DNA of 54,698 nucleotides from Alicyclobacillus sp. (GTDB taxonomy: Bacteria; Bacillota; Bacilli; Alicyclobacillales; Alicyclobacillaceae). Positions 17,494-28,259 of this stretch are shown piece by piece; the stretch's first letter is position 1, and the number at the start of each line of letters is the position of its first letter. A program made the position numbers and the translations under genes. A model generated the notes under the pieces. That model made no database searches. It was not told where the DNA came from and saw nothing but the letters and a program-made list of their open reading frames with translations. The stretch spans positions 1 through 54,698 of the forward strand of contig JAIMBT010000025.1 of the NCBI GenBank assembly GCA_023511295.1. The letters run 5' to 3'.

Positions 17494-18438
17494 TCAATAC
17501 TCGAATGATCTATTCAGGACTTTGAGCTGGACCACCGTCACAATCATGATAAGTACGAAGAGCACCACTGTGACGGCCGAGGCAAACGGGAGATTGAAAT
17601 TGGTAAATCCTTCATTGTACGTATACACCACCATGCTGACCGTGCTGTTCAACGGACCACCTGGAAGGCCAGCGCCACTGCTCCCAGTCAGGTTGGCAAT
17701 CTGTGTGAAAGTCTGCAAGCCGCCAATCACTCCCGTGATGACGAGGAACACCAGGGTTGGATTTAACAGCGGCCAAGTCACTCTCCAGAACACCTGCCAA
17801 CTGGAGGCGCCGTCGATCCGCGCCGCCTCGAAATACATCTTTGGTATGGCCTCCAAACCCGCCATGAAGATCAGCATCGCAAAGCCTGCCGATTGCCAAA
17901 TGATGACAACACTGACAGACAGAAGCGCTTCTCGCGGACTCTGCAGAAACTGCTGAGAGGGGATTCCAAACCAGCCCAGTACGATATTCAGCACACCGAT
18001 GGATGGGTCGTACATCAACCGCCATACCCAACTGATCGCGACCGCAGAGGTGATATAGGGCAGAAAGTATACGGTTCGGTAGAACCCTTTTAGACGCTTG
18101 ATGCGGCCAATCATCAGCGCCAAGCAAATACCGATAGCCAACTGAATCGGGACCGTGATCACCACGTAAAGCAAGGTGTTTGTAAGCGCACGCCAAAACA
18201 CCGGAGAAGTGAACATATCGTGGTAATTCTCAAGCGTGAATCCCGGTCCTCCATTCTTGAACAACGACATCAGAAAGGCGTAAATTGTTGGCGCAATTCG
18301 GATTCCCAGGAAGAACAGCAAAGGAACTGCAAGGAAGATATAGGCTGTTGCTGTTTGGCGTCCGTGCAGCGTCATCCGCGGTTGCCTGGGGAGCTTAGCG
18401 GTCGCTCCATCACCCATGGATACCGACGTTGATTGCAT
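17494..18438 (-). CDS. Carbohydrate ABC transporter permease, MalF type
   Basis: A 314-residue permease that forms the heterodimeric channel with the downstream MalG-type protein. After a short polar N-terminus, the first helix (TATAYIFLAVPLLFFLGIRI) and five more follow. The EAA loop reads EAARIDGASSWQVFWRVTWP. The ATG at 18438 follows AGAGGTGGGAAGC. It is separated from the binding-protein gene by 114 bases that hold a hairpin, the usual layout in which the binding protein is made in excess of the permeases. Confidence 0.93.
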   Translation of the reverse strand: MQSTSVSMGDGATAKLPRQPRMTLHGRQTATAYIFLAVPLLFFLGIRIAPTIYAFLMSLFKNGGPGFTLENYHDMFTSPVFWRALTNTLLYVVITVPIQLAIGICLALMIGRIKRLKGFYRTVYFLPYITSAVAISWVWRLMYDPSIGVLNIVLGWFGIPSQQFLQSPREALLSVSVVIIWQSAGFAMLIFMAGLEAIPKMYFEAARIDGASSWQVFWRVTWPLLNPTLVFLVITGVIGGLQTFTQIANLTGSSGAGLPGGPLNSTVSMVVYTYNEGFTNFNLPFASAVTVVLFVLIMIVTVVQLKVLNRSFEY

Positions 18439-18499
18439 TTGCTTCCCACCTCTGGCGCAGAATACCCTCCCAAGAAAAACGCAACTCGTGTGATGGGAG

Positions 18500-18540
18500 A
18501 CGGCGTTCGCCGCCCCCCAATTGCTTCTCGTTGTATTGGG
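18500..18540 (-). terminator. Intra-operon hairpin between binding-protein and permease genes
   Basis: A stem CCCAAT/ATTGGG (18516-18521 with 18535-18540) stands beside a second small hairpin CGGCG-TT-CGCCG (18501-18512). There is no T-run in the minus-strand direction. Hairpins here usually shield the upstream message from 3' decay or partly terminate transcription. Confidence 0.45.
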
Positions 18541-18552
18541 AAATGTACGTTT

Positions 18553-19857
18553 TTAACTGCCACTTCCAATGGAGCTGAAATATTTATCGCGCAGTGCCTG
18601 CTCTTTCTGGACCATCTCGTCAAATGTTTGAGCTACCGGCGCGTGTTGCAACAAGATCTTGTTCGTCTCATCGATCATGATCTGACGCTCATTCGTCTCG
18701 TCGACGAAAAACGTCGCATGCGCGTACTTGAGTCCTGCCTCAAACGGACCGTATATAGGGTCGTTCAAAATACTTTGATCGGTGGACAGCGAAGCTGCGG
18801 CGGGCAATTCACCGACGTTCTTAAGCCAGTCCTTCTCCGTAGATGTTGAGTCGAGGAATTGTAAGAACTTCTCTGCTGCCTTGAGCTTCGCCCCACTGAC
18901 CCCTTTGGCGATGCCATTCACCCAGAAGCTGCCGAAGTTATCCTGCTGGCCACCTGGCGTGAGCGTGGGGATTGGCGCCACACCCCACTGGAACGAACTG
19001 ACTGCCTTCTGGAGTGTTCCAATCTCGAAAGATCCGCTGAAGAACATCGCGTCCTTGCCCGCCTCGAACGCGGTTTCACCGCCCTGATCAAAGTTTTGAT
19101 CTCCAATCTTGTCTTTGTTAAACATATCCATCCAAAACCGGAATGCCTGCAGACCTGCCGGGGAGGAGTTCCACAACACCTTTTTACCGTCCGCGCTGAA
19201 CGGCGTCACTCCATATTGACGGAGCAGAACCTCCTCAAACAAATGATAGCCCTGACTTGACACGTCCGGTGCAAAGCCTTCCTGGACCAGCTTACCGTTC
19301 TGATAAATCGTCATTTTTTGGGCATCCTGAATCAGCTCATTCCAAGTCTGAGGTGGGCTGCTGATCCCATACTTTTGAAACATGTCTTTGTTGTAGAACA
19401 GGGCCAGTGTGCGGACGGCAATCGGCAGTGCATAATACTTTCCGTTATACTTTGAATCCTGCACCATCGGAATATAGTAATTGTCAATCTGCTGCGTGCT
19501 CATCCAGTCGGAGGGAATGGGTTGGAGATACCCCTGCTGCACGTACTGAGGTATCCACCCGTAGTAAAGATTCATGATATCGGGGCCGTTACCCGCGTGC
19601 ATCGCCGCAGCAATCTTCTGGTTGTAGTTATCATACGGGAAATCCTGTTCGACGACCTTGATATTTGGATTCTGCTGTTCAAATTCCTGTATTAACTTCT
19701 TGATCTCCGTGACTTTCGAAGGATACGTGTACTGCCAATATGTGATTGTGACCGTATTCCCTGAGCCACTGGACCCACCGCTGCCGCAGCCAGCCAGTAA
19801 ACCTGCGGCTAGCAAAGCCGCACCTCCGACCGCCGAGACGCTGAACGTCCGTTTCAT
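18553..19857 (-). CDS. Sugar ABC transporter substrate-binding lipoprotein
   Basis: A 434-residue CUT1-family solute-binding protein. The ATG at 19857 follows a run of six G; an upstream ATG at 19911 lacks a site and would place the signal peptide too far in. Residues 1-23 are a signal peptide with lipobox LAGC (Cys24), so the protein is tethered outside the membrane. The mature part has the family opening TVTITYWQYTYPSKVTEIKK and the pattern GPDIMNLYYGWIPQYVQQGY. It is the first gene of the leftward operon with two permeases, the amidohydrolase and the ROK repressor. The ligand is probably an oligosaccharide or glycoside. Confidence 0.93.
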   Translation of the reverse strand: MKRTFSVSAVGGAALLAAGLLAGCGSGGSSGSGNTVTITYWQYTYPSKVTEIKKLIQEFEQQNPNIKVVEQDFPYDNYNQKIAAAMHAGNGPDIMNLYYGWIPQYVQQGYLQPIPSDWMSTQQIDNYYIPMVQDSKYNGKYYALPIAVRTLALFYNKDMFQKYGISSPPQTWNELIQDAQKMTIYQNGKLVQEGFAPDVSSQGYHLFEEVLLRQYGVTPFSADGKKVLWNSSPAGLQAFRFWMDMFNKDKIGDQNFDQGGETAFEAGKDAMFFSGSFEIGTLQKAVSSFQWGVAPIPTLTPGGQQDNFGSFWVNGIAKGVSGAKLKAAEKFLQFLDSTSTEKDWLKNVGELPAAASLSTDQSILNDPIYGPFEAGLKYAHATFFVDETNERQIMIDETNKILLQHAPVAQTFDEMVQKEQALRDKYFSSIGSGS

Positions 19858-19930
19858 CCGGTACCCCCCTCGGAATGCCGCAGAGCTCGCCATGCACCTC
19901 ATATTCTCCATATCCTGCCGGCATCCAGAA

Positions 19931-19952
19931 TAAATTAACTTTCTAAACTAAC
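19931..19952 (-). promoter_or_regulatory. Putative ROK operator in the leftward promoter
   Basis: Read leftward, GTTAGTTTAGAAAGTTAATT lies about 25 bases past the -10 box. It shares AGTTAATTT with the element on the other side of the promoter region and resembles XylR/NagC-type AT-rich operators. Binding downstream of the -10 would block transcription. Confidence 0.5.
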
Positions 19953-19976
19953 AGTCCCTTTCAGCAACTTGGATTT

Positions 19977-20006
19977 ATATTACCGTTCAAGGTCCGGACC
20001 CGTCAA
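19977..20006 (-). promoter_or_regulatory. Sigma-A promoter of the sugar-importer operon
   Basis: On the minus strand TTGACG (20001-20006), an 18-base spacer and TAATAT (19977-19982) form a near-consensus promoter 120 bases upstream of the binding-protein start. Confidence 0.7.
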
Positions 20007-20026
20007 CAATGAAACCGCTTTATATA

Positions 20027-20055
20027 TTGAATATTCCAGAACACGGGCCTATAAT
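20027..20055 (+). promoter_or_regulatory. Sigma-A promoter of the lyase/kinase/bshB2 operon
   Basis: TTGAAT (20027-20032), a 17-base spacer and a perfect TATAAT (20050-20055) point to the lyase gene 124 bases downstream. This promoter and the leftward one lie only about 20 bases apart. Confidence 0.75.
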
Positions 20056-20070
20056 ATCTTTGAAATAGAA

Positions 20071-20090
20071 TTATTAATAAAATTAACTAA
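20071..20090 (+). promoter_or_regulatory. Putative ROK operator in the rightward promoter
   Basis: A 13-base perfect dyad TTAAT-AAA-ATTAA (20074-20086) within TTATTAATAAAATTAACTAA sits about 19 bases after the -10. Its inverted core AGTTAATTTTATT matches the leftward element, which argues for one repressor acting on both operons. Confidence 0.5.
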
Positions 20091-20178
20091 GTTACTCGTC
20101 CCGAAAACTCATCGGTTCCGCTTGTGTTGACCGAATGGTCGAGAGATGGAGCCGAACCTACCGCGGAGGTGACACAGC

Positions 20179-21693
20179 ATGAGTATCCAGGAAGACCTGT
20201 TTCAGGACGAAGGTACTCAGTTCCCCGGAACGAGTTATGCCCGAATTGTCCTGTCGCCGGCCTACGACAACGCAAAGAGCCGATTCATCCAGCCGATGCT
20301 GGCTATCCACAAGGCGCATCTAGTCATGCTTGTGGAACAGGCGATTATCTCAAGTCAGGCAGCGAGCCAAATTCTTAAGGCAATCCAAACTCTGGACGTT
20401 TCCGCCTATCAGTCCTCAACCTACACGGGTGCATACGAGGATCTGTTCTTCGCCATCGAAGACCACATCCTTCAACAAGCCGGCGAGCTTGCGGGCAATC
20501 TACACATTGCCCGCAGCCGCAACGACATGGGCGTTGCCATGTACCGGATGACGTTACGAGACTTAGTTTTGGAAGTGCTACACTCCGTTTCGCGCTTGCA
20601 AGCAGCGATTCTTGAGATTGCAGAACAGAATGTAGACACGGTGATGCTCGGGTATACGCATACGCAGCAAGCGCAACCCATGACGTTGGCACACTACTTG
20701 CTCGCCGTGCACGACTCATTATCTCGCGACCACCGCCGCCTCCGATCCGCGCTGGATACCGTTAACAAGAGCCCCCTTGGAGCAGCCGCATTGACCACTT
20801 CGGGATTCCCCATCAACCGGGAACGGGTCGCGTCGTTACTCGGGTTTGACGGGCTCGTGGAAAATTCATACGATGCCATCGGCGGAGCCGACTACCTGTC
20901 CGAAATAGCTGCTGCCGTCGAGATTGCGCTTATCAGTTTAGGTCGATACACGCAGGACCTGCTACTCTGGTGCACGGCCGAATTCGGCGCCATCCTAGTA
21001 GCGGCGCCCTACGTTCAAATTAGTTCCATCATGCCACAAAAACGAAATCCAGTTTCCTTCGAGCACATCCGCGCCCTCGCCTCCAGCGGTGTCGGCGAGT
21101 GTCAACTCGTATTGCAGATGCTGCACAACACACCGTTTGGCGACATCGTGGACACCGAGGATGACCTGCAGCCCCACCTTTGGTCAGCCTTGACATTGGC
21201 CCGTGACCTGTTTGATCTGTTCCGTTGCGTTATCGGAACAATGGCGATTGACAAGGCCAAACTGCTGAAACGTGCTCAACAGAGTTATGCTGTTGTCACC
21301 GAGCTGGCCGACACTTTAGTCCGTAACCATGCCCTCGGCTTTCGGACGGCCCATTCCGTCGCTGCAAGAGTCGTCCGATTGGCGATGGCAACTGGCCGGA
21401 CGGCCAATCAGGTGGATGCACCGCTTGTCGAAGCTGCGGCACGGGAGGTGCTGGGCTATGAACTCGCAGTCACTAGTGAGGAAATTGAAGCCGCCATGGA
21501 CCCGGTTCATTTCGTGGCGATTCGAAAACTGCCCGGCGGGCCGGCCCCAACAGAGGTCCGGCGAATGATTGCAGAACGTAGGATGGAAGATAACCGTTTA
21601 CAGGCCATGGTGCAAAACACAGTCGACCAAATCGCGGCCCGTATGCGGGAACTTGAAGATATCTGTATCGACTGGAGCCAAGCTCATGCGTGA
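20179..21693 (+). CDS. Argininosuccinate-lyase-like enzyme of the fumarase/aspartase superfamily
   Basis: A 504-residue lyase with a very good ribosome binding site (GGAGGTGACACAGC). Superfamily signatures are all present: SRND in HIARSRNDMG (residues 109-118), the general-acid region GYTHTQQAQPMT with H161, and the flexible catalytic loop SSIMPQKRNPVSFEH starting at S282. True ArgH normally begins with a WGGRF segment and has GRSRNDQV. Both are changed here, and no argG or other arginine gene is near. The enzyme should release fumarate by beta-elimination from a substrate carrying a succinyl or malyl group. The operon with a GlcNAc-kinase-like protein and BshB2 suggests a glycosyl substrate rather than argininosuccinate (inference). 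Confidence 0.85.
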   Translation: MSIQEDLFQDEGTQFPGTSYARIVLSPAYDNAKSRFIQPMLAIHKAHLVMLVEQAIISSQAASQILKAIQTLDVSAYQSSTYTGAYEDLFFAIEDHILQQAGELAGNLHIARSRNDMGVAMYRMTLRDLVLEVLHSVSRLQAAILEIAEQNVDTVMLGYTHTQQAQPMTLAHYLLAVHDSLSRDHRRLRSALDTVNKSPLGAAALTTSGFPINRERVASLLGFDGLVENSYDAIGGADYLSEIAAAVEIALISLGRYTQDLLLWCTAEFGAILVAAPYVQISSIMPQKRNPVSFEHIRALASSGVGECQLVLQMLHNTPFGDIVDTEDDLQPHLWSALTLARDLFDLFRCVIGTMAIDKAKLLKRAQQSYAVVTELADTLVRNHALGFRTAHSVAARVVRLAMATGRTANQVDAPLVEAAAREVLGYELAVTSEEIEAAMDPVHFVAIRKLPGGPAPTEVRRMIAERRMEDNRLQAMVQNTVDQIAARMRELEDICIDWSQAHA

Positions 21694-22732
21694 GGATTTG
21701 GTGCTCGGGGTGGACGGGGGTGGCACCGGATCACGTGCCATCGTAGCGGACATGACGGGTAACATCCACACCGTGCAGACTGGACCCGCCTGTAACTATC
21801 AAAACTCTGACCCGCGGCAGACACAGAAGGTTCTGTCTAACCTATTGCACCGGACGATAGAGAACCTGTCCGTTTCCAGTGTATCCGTGGTGGCGGCGGT
21901 CTTTGGCTTGGCTGGACTGGATACGTCCTCTGACGCTCGCGTACTGGAACAAATCGTCCGTTCGGCATTGCAAGTGAATCACATGGATGCCCTGGGGGTT
22001 CAGGTTGAAAACGATGGCGTCGTCACATTGTACGGTGCGGTCGGGAGCGGCCCGGGTGTGATGATCTTGTCCGGTACCGGTTCCATCGCTTGGGGGGTGG
22101 CACCTGGACAACAACCGGTGCGCAGCGGTGGCTGGGGACATCGCCTAGGTGACGAAGGCAGTGGATACGACATTGGTAGAGCCGCCCTCATGGCGCTTAT
22201 GAGGGCGTATGACGGGCGGGGCCCGGAGACGAATATGCGGGACCACCTACTCCCTGTTCTCGGCTTCCATCGTGAGGAGGAGTTGGCGGAGTGGGCCTAT
22301 TCCGAGCAGTACTCCGTATCGTCCGTGGCAAAGCTGGCTCCCATTGTTCTGTCTCTAGCGGACAGAGGTAATCCAGCAGCCACGTTCATCACGAAGCGTG
22401 CGGCCGAAGATTTGGCCAATCTGGGTATGTCGGTGGTGAGGCACATGGGGCTCCAAAACGACCTTCGTATCGCATTCTCCGGCGGGATTCTTGAGAATCA
22501 TCCGTTGCTGCGCCGACTCGTAGCGGACCAACTGTCTCAACGGTTAGCCGCACAGTCGATCCGATCCCGTATGACCGTTGAGGCTTTTCCGTCAGCCCTC
22601 GGGTCGACGGCGTGTGCCCTCCGGAGCTGTGGCGCGGACATATTACAGGTCTTGCCAAGACTGCGATCGGCCTATGCCCGAATCTCCGCGGAGCAAGTCC
22701 CGAAAGACGTCCCTGTCGACCAAACTCTTTAG
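21686..22732 (+). CDS. BadF/BadG-type ATPase, N-acetylglucosamine-kinase-like
   Basis: A 348-residue sugar-kinase-fold protein (ASKHA superfamily). The ATG at 21686 overlaps the lyase stop by eight bases and follows GACTGGAGCC. The phosphate-1 motif is LGVDGGGTGSRAIVAD (residues 7-22). A phosphate-2-like motif GVMILSGTGSIAWGV and GGWGHRLGDEGSGYDIGRAA follow, the last being nearly diagnostic for the GlcNAc kinase branch of BadF/BadG proteins. AFSGGILENHPLL is the adenosine motif. It should phosphorylate glucosamine, N-acetylglucosamine or a related sugar inside the cell. Tight coupling to the lyase gene implies that the kinase acts on the lyase product or substrate. Confidence 0.88.
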   Translation: MREDLVLGVDGGGTGSRAIVADMTGNIHTVQTGPACNYQNSDPRQTQKVLSNLLHRTIENLSVSSVSVVAAVFGLAGLDTSSDARVLEQIVRSALQVNHMDALGVQVENDGVVTLYGAVGSGPGVMILSGTGSIAWGVAPGQQPVRSGGWGHRLGDEGSGYDIGRAALMALMRAYDGRGPETNMRDHLLPVLGFHREEELAEWAYSEQYSVSSVAKLAPIVLSLADRGNPAATFITKRAAEDLANLGMSVVRHMGLQNDLRIAFSGGILENHPLLRRLVADQLSQRLAAQSIRSRMTVEAFPSALGSTACALRSCGADILQVLPRLRSAYARISAEQVPKDVPVDQTL

Positions 22733-22756
22733 AACCATTAAGAGGAGCGTGTGGAC

Positions 22757-23107
22757 ATGAAGGCAATCAACGCGAACGATGTGCAAAGCCTGCTCACTGC
22801 CATGGTGGATACCGACGTTTATCTTCACCTGGAGACAACGAATGGTTCCTATGCAGCGCTGCACGACGAGAATGCCATGTCGGTCTGTGTGTTTATTCGC
22901 AACGACGTCATCCGATTTGAACGTGCATCCATTCAAGGTTCCGGACCCTACCGCGTCGGCCTAAAACTGCCGAAGGGATGGGTTTACGCGACAGGTTTGA
23001 CGGACTACGAAGTGAACGACCGCGGTGAACTGCTCCTCGCGGGCCACGACGCCGACGGTCGTCTGGCTGTCGGTTTAGAACTCAGTCGTCACCCGTTCCG
23101 CGAATAG
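22757..23107 (+). CDS. yojF: YojF-family protein (DUF1806), bacillithiol-gene neighbour
   Basis: A 116-residue protein. The ATG at 22757 is spaced nine bases from GAGGAG; a GTG at 22751 is too close. The sequence (DVYLHLETTNGSYAALHDEN, then GPYRVGLKLPKGWVYATGLT) matches the DUF1806 family, whose Bacillus member YojF is encoded directly before YojG (BshB2). The same order is kept here. The fold is probably a small beta barrel; the function is unknown. It follows the kinase by 24 bases and so belongs to the lyase operon. Confidence 0.82.
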   Translation: MKAINANDVQSLLTAMVDTDVYLHLETTNGSYAALHDENAMSVCVFIRNDVIRFERASIQGSGPYRVGLKLPKGWVYATGLTDYEVNDRGELLLAGHDADGRLAVGLELSRHPFRE

Positions 23108-23180
23108 ACGCACGTTCGATGGCGGCCAAACAAATCCTCGGCCGCTATGGTGAAGAACTCATTTGAAGGAGTGACATGAC

Positions 23181-23852
23181 ATGGGAGAGCGTGTTGTAGC
23201 GATTTATCCACACCCAGACGACGAGACATTCGGCAAAGGCGGGGCTCTTGCGTTGCATGTCAAACAGGGTGATACAGTGACCGTAGTGTGTGCGACGCTC
23301 GGGCAGATGGGCCGGAACATGGGCAAGCCGTTCTTTGCAAACCGAGAGTCCATGCCGGACATCCGCCGCAAAGAGCTGGATGCCGCGTGTCATGCCCTCG
23401 GCGTCACCGACGTGCGTCTGCTCGGCCTTCACGACAAGACCATTGAATTCGAGGACCCGGAAAGGGTGGCCGGGATGATCTTCAACATTGTCCAAGAACT
23501 CCGTCCGACACGCGTCTATACGTATTACCCTGGGCATGGGGTCCACCCGGACCACGACGCCTTGGCCAGGGCAACCATCCAGGCTATCCGTAAGCTACCT
23601 CCCGACCAGCGCCCGGTCGTGTACGCTTCTGCCATCACCCGTAACCGGATTGAAGCATGCGGCGAACCGGATGTCGTTCTCGATGTCAGTTCAGTATTTG
23701 CCGAGAAAATCGCCGCGATGAAGGCTCACCGTTCCCAATCGGAAGCCAGTATGAAGCGCATGGAAGCGGACATTGAGGCTCATCCCGAACGCAAAGAGGA
23801 GATTGAAGCCCCGTTCAAGACGGAGCGCTACTGGATTTACCAGGTTTCCTAG
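23181..23852 (+). CDS. bshB2: Bacillithiol-type PIG-L/LmbE deacetylase
   Basis: A 223-residue zinc hydrolase of the PIG-L family, closely patterned on Bacillus YojG/BshB2. Zinc site residues are H11, D13 and D14 in IYPHPDDETFGKG and H125 in GHGVHPDHDALA. CATLGQMGRNMG, FANRESMPDIRRKEL and LHDKTIEFEDPERVAGMIF are BshB2-typical. In Bacillus, BshB enzymes remove the acetyl group from GlcNAc-malate to give GlcN-malate, the second step of bacillithiol synthesis; BshB2-type enzymes are partly redundant. Here it is in an operon with a fumarate-releasing-type lyase and a GlcNAc-kinase-like protein, which hints at a catabolic or salvage role. A clear terminator follows. Confidence 0.9.
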   Translation: MGERVVAIYPHPDDETFGKGGALALHVKQGDTVTVVCATLGQMGRNMGKPFFANRESMPDIRRKELDAACHALGVTDVRLLGLHDKTIEFEDPERVAGMIFNIVQELRPTRVYTYYPGHGVHPDHDALARATIQAIRKLPPDQRPVVYASAITRNRIEACGEPDVVLDVSSVFAEKIAAMKAHRSQSEASMKRMEADIEAHPERKEEIEAPFKTERYWIYQVS

Positions 23853-23880
23853 GTACCTTCTCAACCATCCACGTACCTAT

Positions 23881-23913
23881 CGGCTGTCCGCCAACCATGC
23901 GGACAGCCGTTTT
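23881..23913 (+). terminator. Rho-independent terminator after bshB2
   Basis: A perfect 10-bp stem CGGCTGTCCG/CGGACAGCCG around the loop CCAACCATG (23881-23909), followed by TTTT. It marks the end of the lyase operon. Confidence 0.9.
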
Positions 23914-24065
23914 CGTCTGAGCGGCCGCGGATGGGTGTGCTACAATGCCAGCTGGAGGATCTTTGTCATGCCTGGCACGGAATCATCGGGCGGGCCACGT
24001 ACCTCCAGGACCGCTTCGCCACCTTTCCCTGCCACGTCAGCCGAACTCAGAAGGAGCGATGCCTG

Positions 24066-24983
24066 TTGGCACAAGACGATACCAACCGCCCCGTGCGGCG
24101 GTCGATTCAGCGGGTGTGGACCGTGGAACGGCAACAACAAGGGCCGGGCCATCAGGTCGGGTTGGTGCTGGAACCCGGCCGGTGGGCGGAGTATGATCCG
24201 TTCCTCCTGTTGGCGGAGGACTGGTTCGAACAAGGGACTTTCGACGTGCACCCGCACCGAGGGCAGGAAACCGTGACCTACGTCATTGACGGGGTGCTGA
24301 ACCACTACGACAGCAAGGCGGGCGAGGGGCAGCTCGGACCCGGCGATGTCCAGTGGATGACGGCCGGACGGGGCGTGGTTCACAAGGAGGATCCGGCCCC
24401 GGGCGTCCGTGTTCACAGTCTGCAGCTTTGGGTCAACCTGCCACGCGCCTCGAAGTTCACGGAGCCTCGCTACCAGAACCTGCGGGGTGCAGACATGCCG
24501 GTTCGCCGCGAACCTGGCGCGGAAATCCGCGTGTTTTCCGGCTCGTCCGGGGGCGTTCAGGCGCCGACGAAGAACCACGTCCCTGTCACCATGGTCGAGA
24601 TCAACCTGCAGGCTGGCGCTACCGTGCTTCAGGATTTGCCCGGTGATTTCAACGGCTTCGTGTACGTTCTCGCCGGACGGGGGCGATTCGGCGTCCACCA
24701 GGTGGAGGCGGAGGCGGGCCAAGCGTTGCTACTCGGTCCGGGAATGGAGACCGAGCCGTCGGCGACCGCAGAACCGCACCTCCGCATCGAATCCGGCAAC
24801 GACGACGTTGCCCACGCTGAAAGCGTGATCGAAGTGACGGCGCTCACCCCGCTCAGAGCCCTGCTCTACGCTGGGCGTCCACTGCATGAGCCGGTCGTGC
24901 AATACGGGCCGTTCGTGATGAACACGCGCGCGGAGATCTTGCAGGCGTTCGAAGACTACCAAAACGGGCGGTTCGTCGACTGA
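24066..24983 (+). CDS. Pirin-family cupin protein
   Basis: A 305-residue two-cupin protein. I place the start at TTG 24066, nine bases after AAGGAG; the frame is open to an ATG at 23931 but that part overlaps the terminator region and is not pirin-like. The metal-binding cluster of pirins is seen in FDVHPHRGQETVTYVIDG and in VVHKED, giving three histidines and a glutamate. A second cupin (LPGDFNGFVYVLAGRGRFGV) follows. Some bacterial pirins are quercetinases, others modulate enzymes; the role cannot be read here. It stands alone between the bshB2 terminator and galE. Confidence 0.88.
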   Translation: MAQDDTNRPVRRSIQRVWTVERQQQGPGHQVGLVLEPGRWAEYDPFLLLAEDWFEQGTFDVHPHRGQETVTYVIDGVLNHYDSKAGEGQLGPGDVQWMTAGRGVVHKEDPAPGVRVHSLQLWVNLPRASKFTEPRYQNLRGADMPVRREPGAEIRVFSGSSGGVQAPTKNHVPVTMVEINLQAGATVLQDLPGDFNGFVYVLAGRGRFGVHQVEAEAGQALLLGPGMETEPSATAEPHLRIESGNDDVAHAESVIEVTALTPLRALLYAGRPLHEPVVQYGPFVMNTRAEILQAFEDYQNGRFVD

Positions 24984-25035
24984 GTTCGGGCAGCCATGGT
25001 GAGCGGACCCGTTCGAGATTCTGGGGGGAATCGGG

Positions 25036-26049
25036 ATGACCATCCTTGTCACGGGTGGTGCTGGCTACATCGGGAGCCACACCTGCGTTGCGCTGGTGGA
25101 GGCGGGGTACGACCTCGTCGTCGTTGATTCGTTCGCCAACAGTCGGCCGGAAGCACTCGGCCGGGTGCAACAGATCACCGGGCGCGAGTTTCCAGTATAT
25201 CCGGTGGATCTGCTCGACGAGCGGGGTCTGGATGCAGTATTCGAGGCGCAACCTGTGGAGGCGGTGATCCACTTTGCCGCTCTGAAAGCCGTCGGTGAGT
25301 CCGTGGCGGACCCGCTGCGGTACTACCGGAACAACGTCGGCGGATCGATCTCGCTGTTCCAAACCATGGAGCGCCACGGTGTGACGCGGCTGGTATTCAG
25401 CTCCTCGGCGACTGTGTACGGCGCGGCGGAGCAGATGCCGCTCACGGAGGAGTCTCCGCTCGGACCGGTCAACCCGTACGGGCGTACCAAGTGGATGGTG
25501 GAGCAGATTCTGCGCGACCAGTGCGCCGCTCGGCCCGATTGGAGCGTTGCGCTGCTCCGCTACTTCAACCCAGTCGGTGCACACGCCAGCGGTCGCATCG
25601 GAGAGGACCCATCCGGTGTGCCGAACAACCTGTTGCCGTACGTAACCCAGGTCGCCGTCGGCCGCCTGGAACAGCTCACCATCCACGGAGACGACTATCC
25701 AACGCCAGACGGCACCTGCATCCGGGACTACGTCCACGTAATGGACATCGCGGAAGGACACGTCAACGCGCTGCAGCACGTCCTGATGACGACCGGGATT
25801 GAGGCGTTCAACCTCGGCACAGGCCGCGGGAGCAGCGTGCTCGAGGTGGTCGCGGCGTTCGAAGCGGCGACTGGGATTGACATCCCACGACGGGTTGGCC
25901 CGCGGCGCAACGGCGATGCCCCCGTAAGCTACGCAGGGGTCGACAAGGCGAAGCAACAGCTCGGCTGGCAGGCCAAGCGCGACCTGACGGAGATGTGCGC
26001 CGACGCCTGGCGCTGGCAGCGCGAGAACCCGCAAGGGTACGGAGTGTGA
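25036..26049 (+). CDS. galE: UDP-glucose 4-epimerase
   Basis: A 337-residue short-chain-dehydrogenase-fold epimerase that interconverts UDP-glucose and UDP-galactose, or the GlcNAc/GalNAc pair. The NAD-binding motif TGGAGYIGSHTCVAL starts at residue 6, FSSSATVYG carries the catalytic Ser/Thr, and NPYGRTKWMVEQ the YxxxK pair. Late conserved segments include FNLGTGRGSSVLEV and RRNGDAPVSYA. The ATG follows a run of six G. Length and motifs are fully normal. It converges with glpK with only 16 bases between the stops, so shared termination is likely. Confidence 0.95.
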   Translation: MTILVTGGAGYIGSHTCVALVEAGYDLVVVDSFANSRPEALGRVQQITGREFPVYPVDLLDERGLDAVFEAQPVEAVIHFAALKAVGESVADPLRYYRNNVGGSISLFQTMERHGVTRLVFSSSATVYGAAEQMPLTEESPLGPVNPYGRTKWMVEQILRDQCAARPDWSVALLRYFNPVGAHASGRIGEDPSGVPNNLLPYVTQVAVGRLEQLTIHGDDYPTPDGTCIRDYVHVMDIAEGHVNALQHVLMTTGIEAFNLGTGRGSSVLEVVAAFEAATGIDIPRRVGPRRNGDAPVSYAGVDKAKQQLGWQAKRDLTEMCADAWRWQRENPQGYGV

Positions 26050-26065
26050 GGCCGCGGGCGGTGGC

Positions 26066-28259
<2,194 letters not shown>

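Larger units (their letters stand above)
19858..20178. promoter_or_regulatory. AT-rich divergent promoter region
   Basis: This 321-base gap is far more AT-rich than the surroundings, mostly between 19930 and 20100. It contains back-to-back sigma-A promoters for the leftward sugar-importer operon and the rightward lyase operon, and one operator-like element downstream of each. It is the control point of the whole cluster. Confidence 0.8.

Noticed and set aside
20179-21693. Calling this gene argH
   Set aside because: The WGGRF start and the GRSRNDQV signature are changed, and no arginine genes are near, so a paralog with another substrate is more likely.
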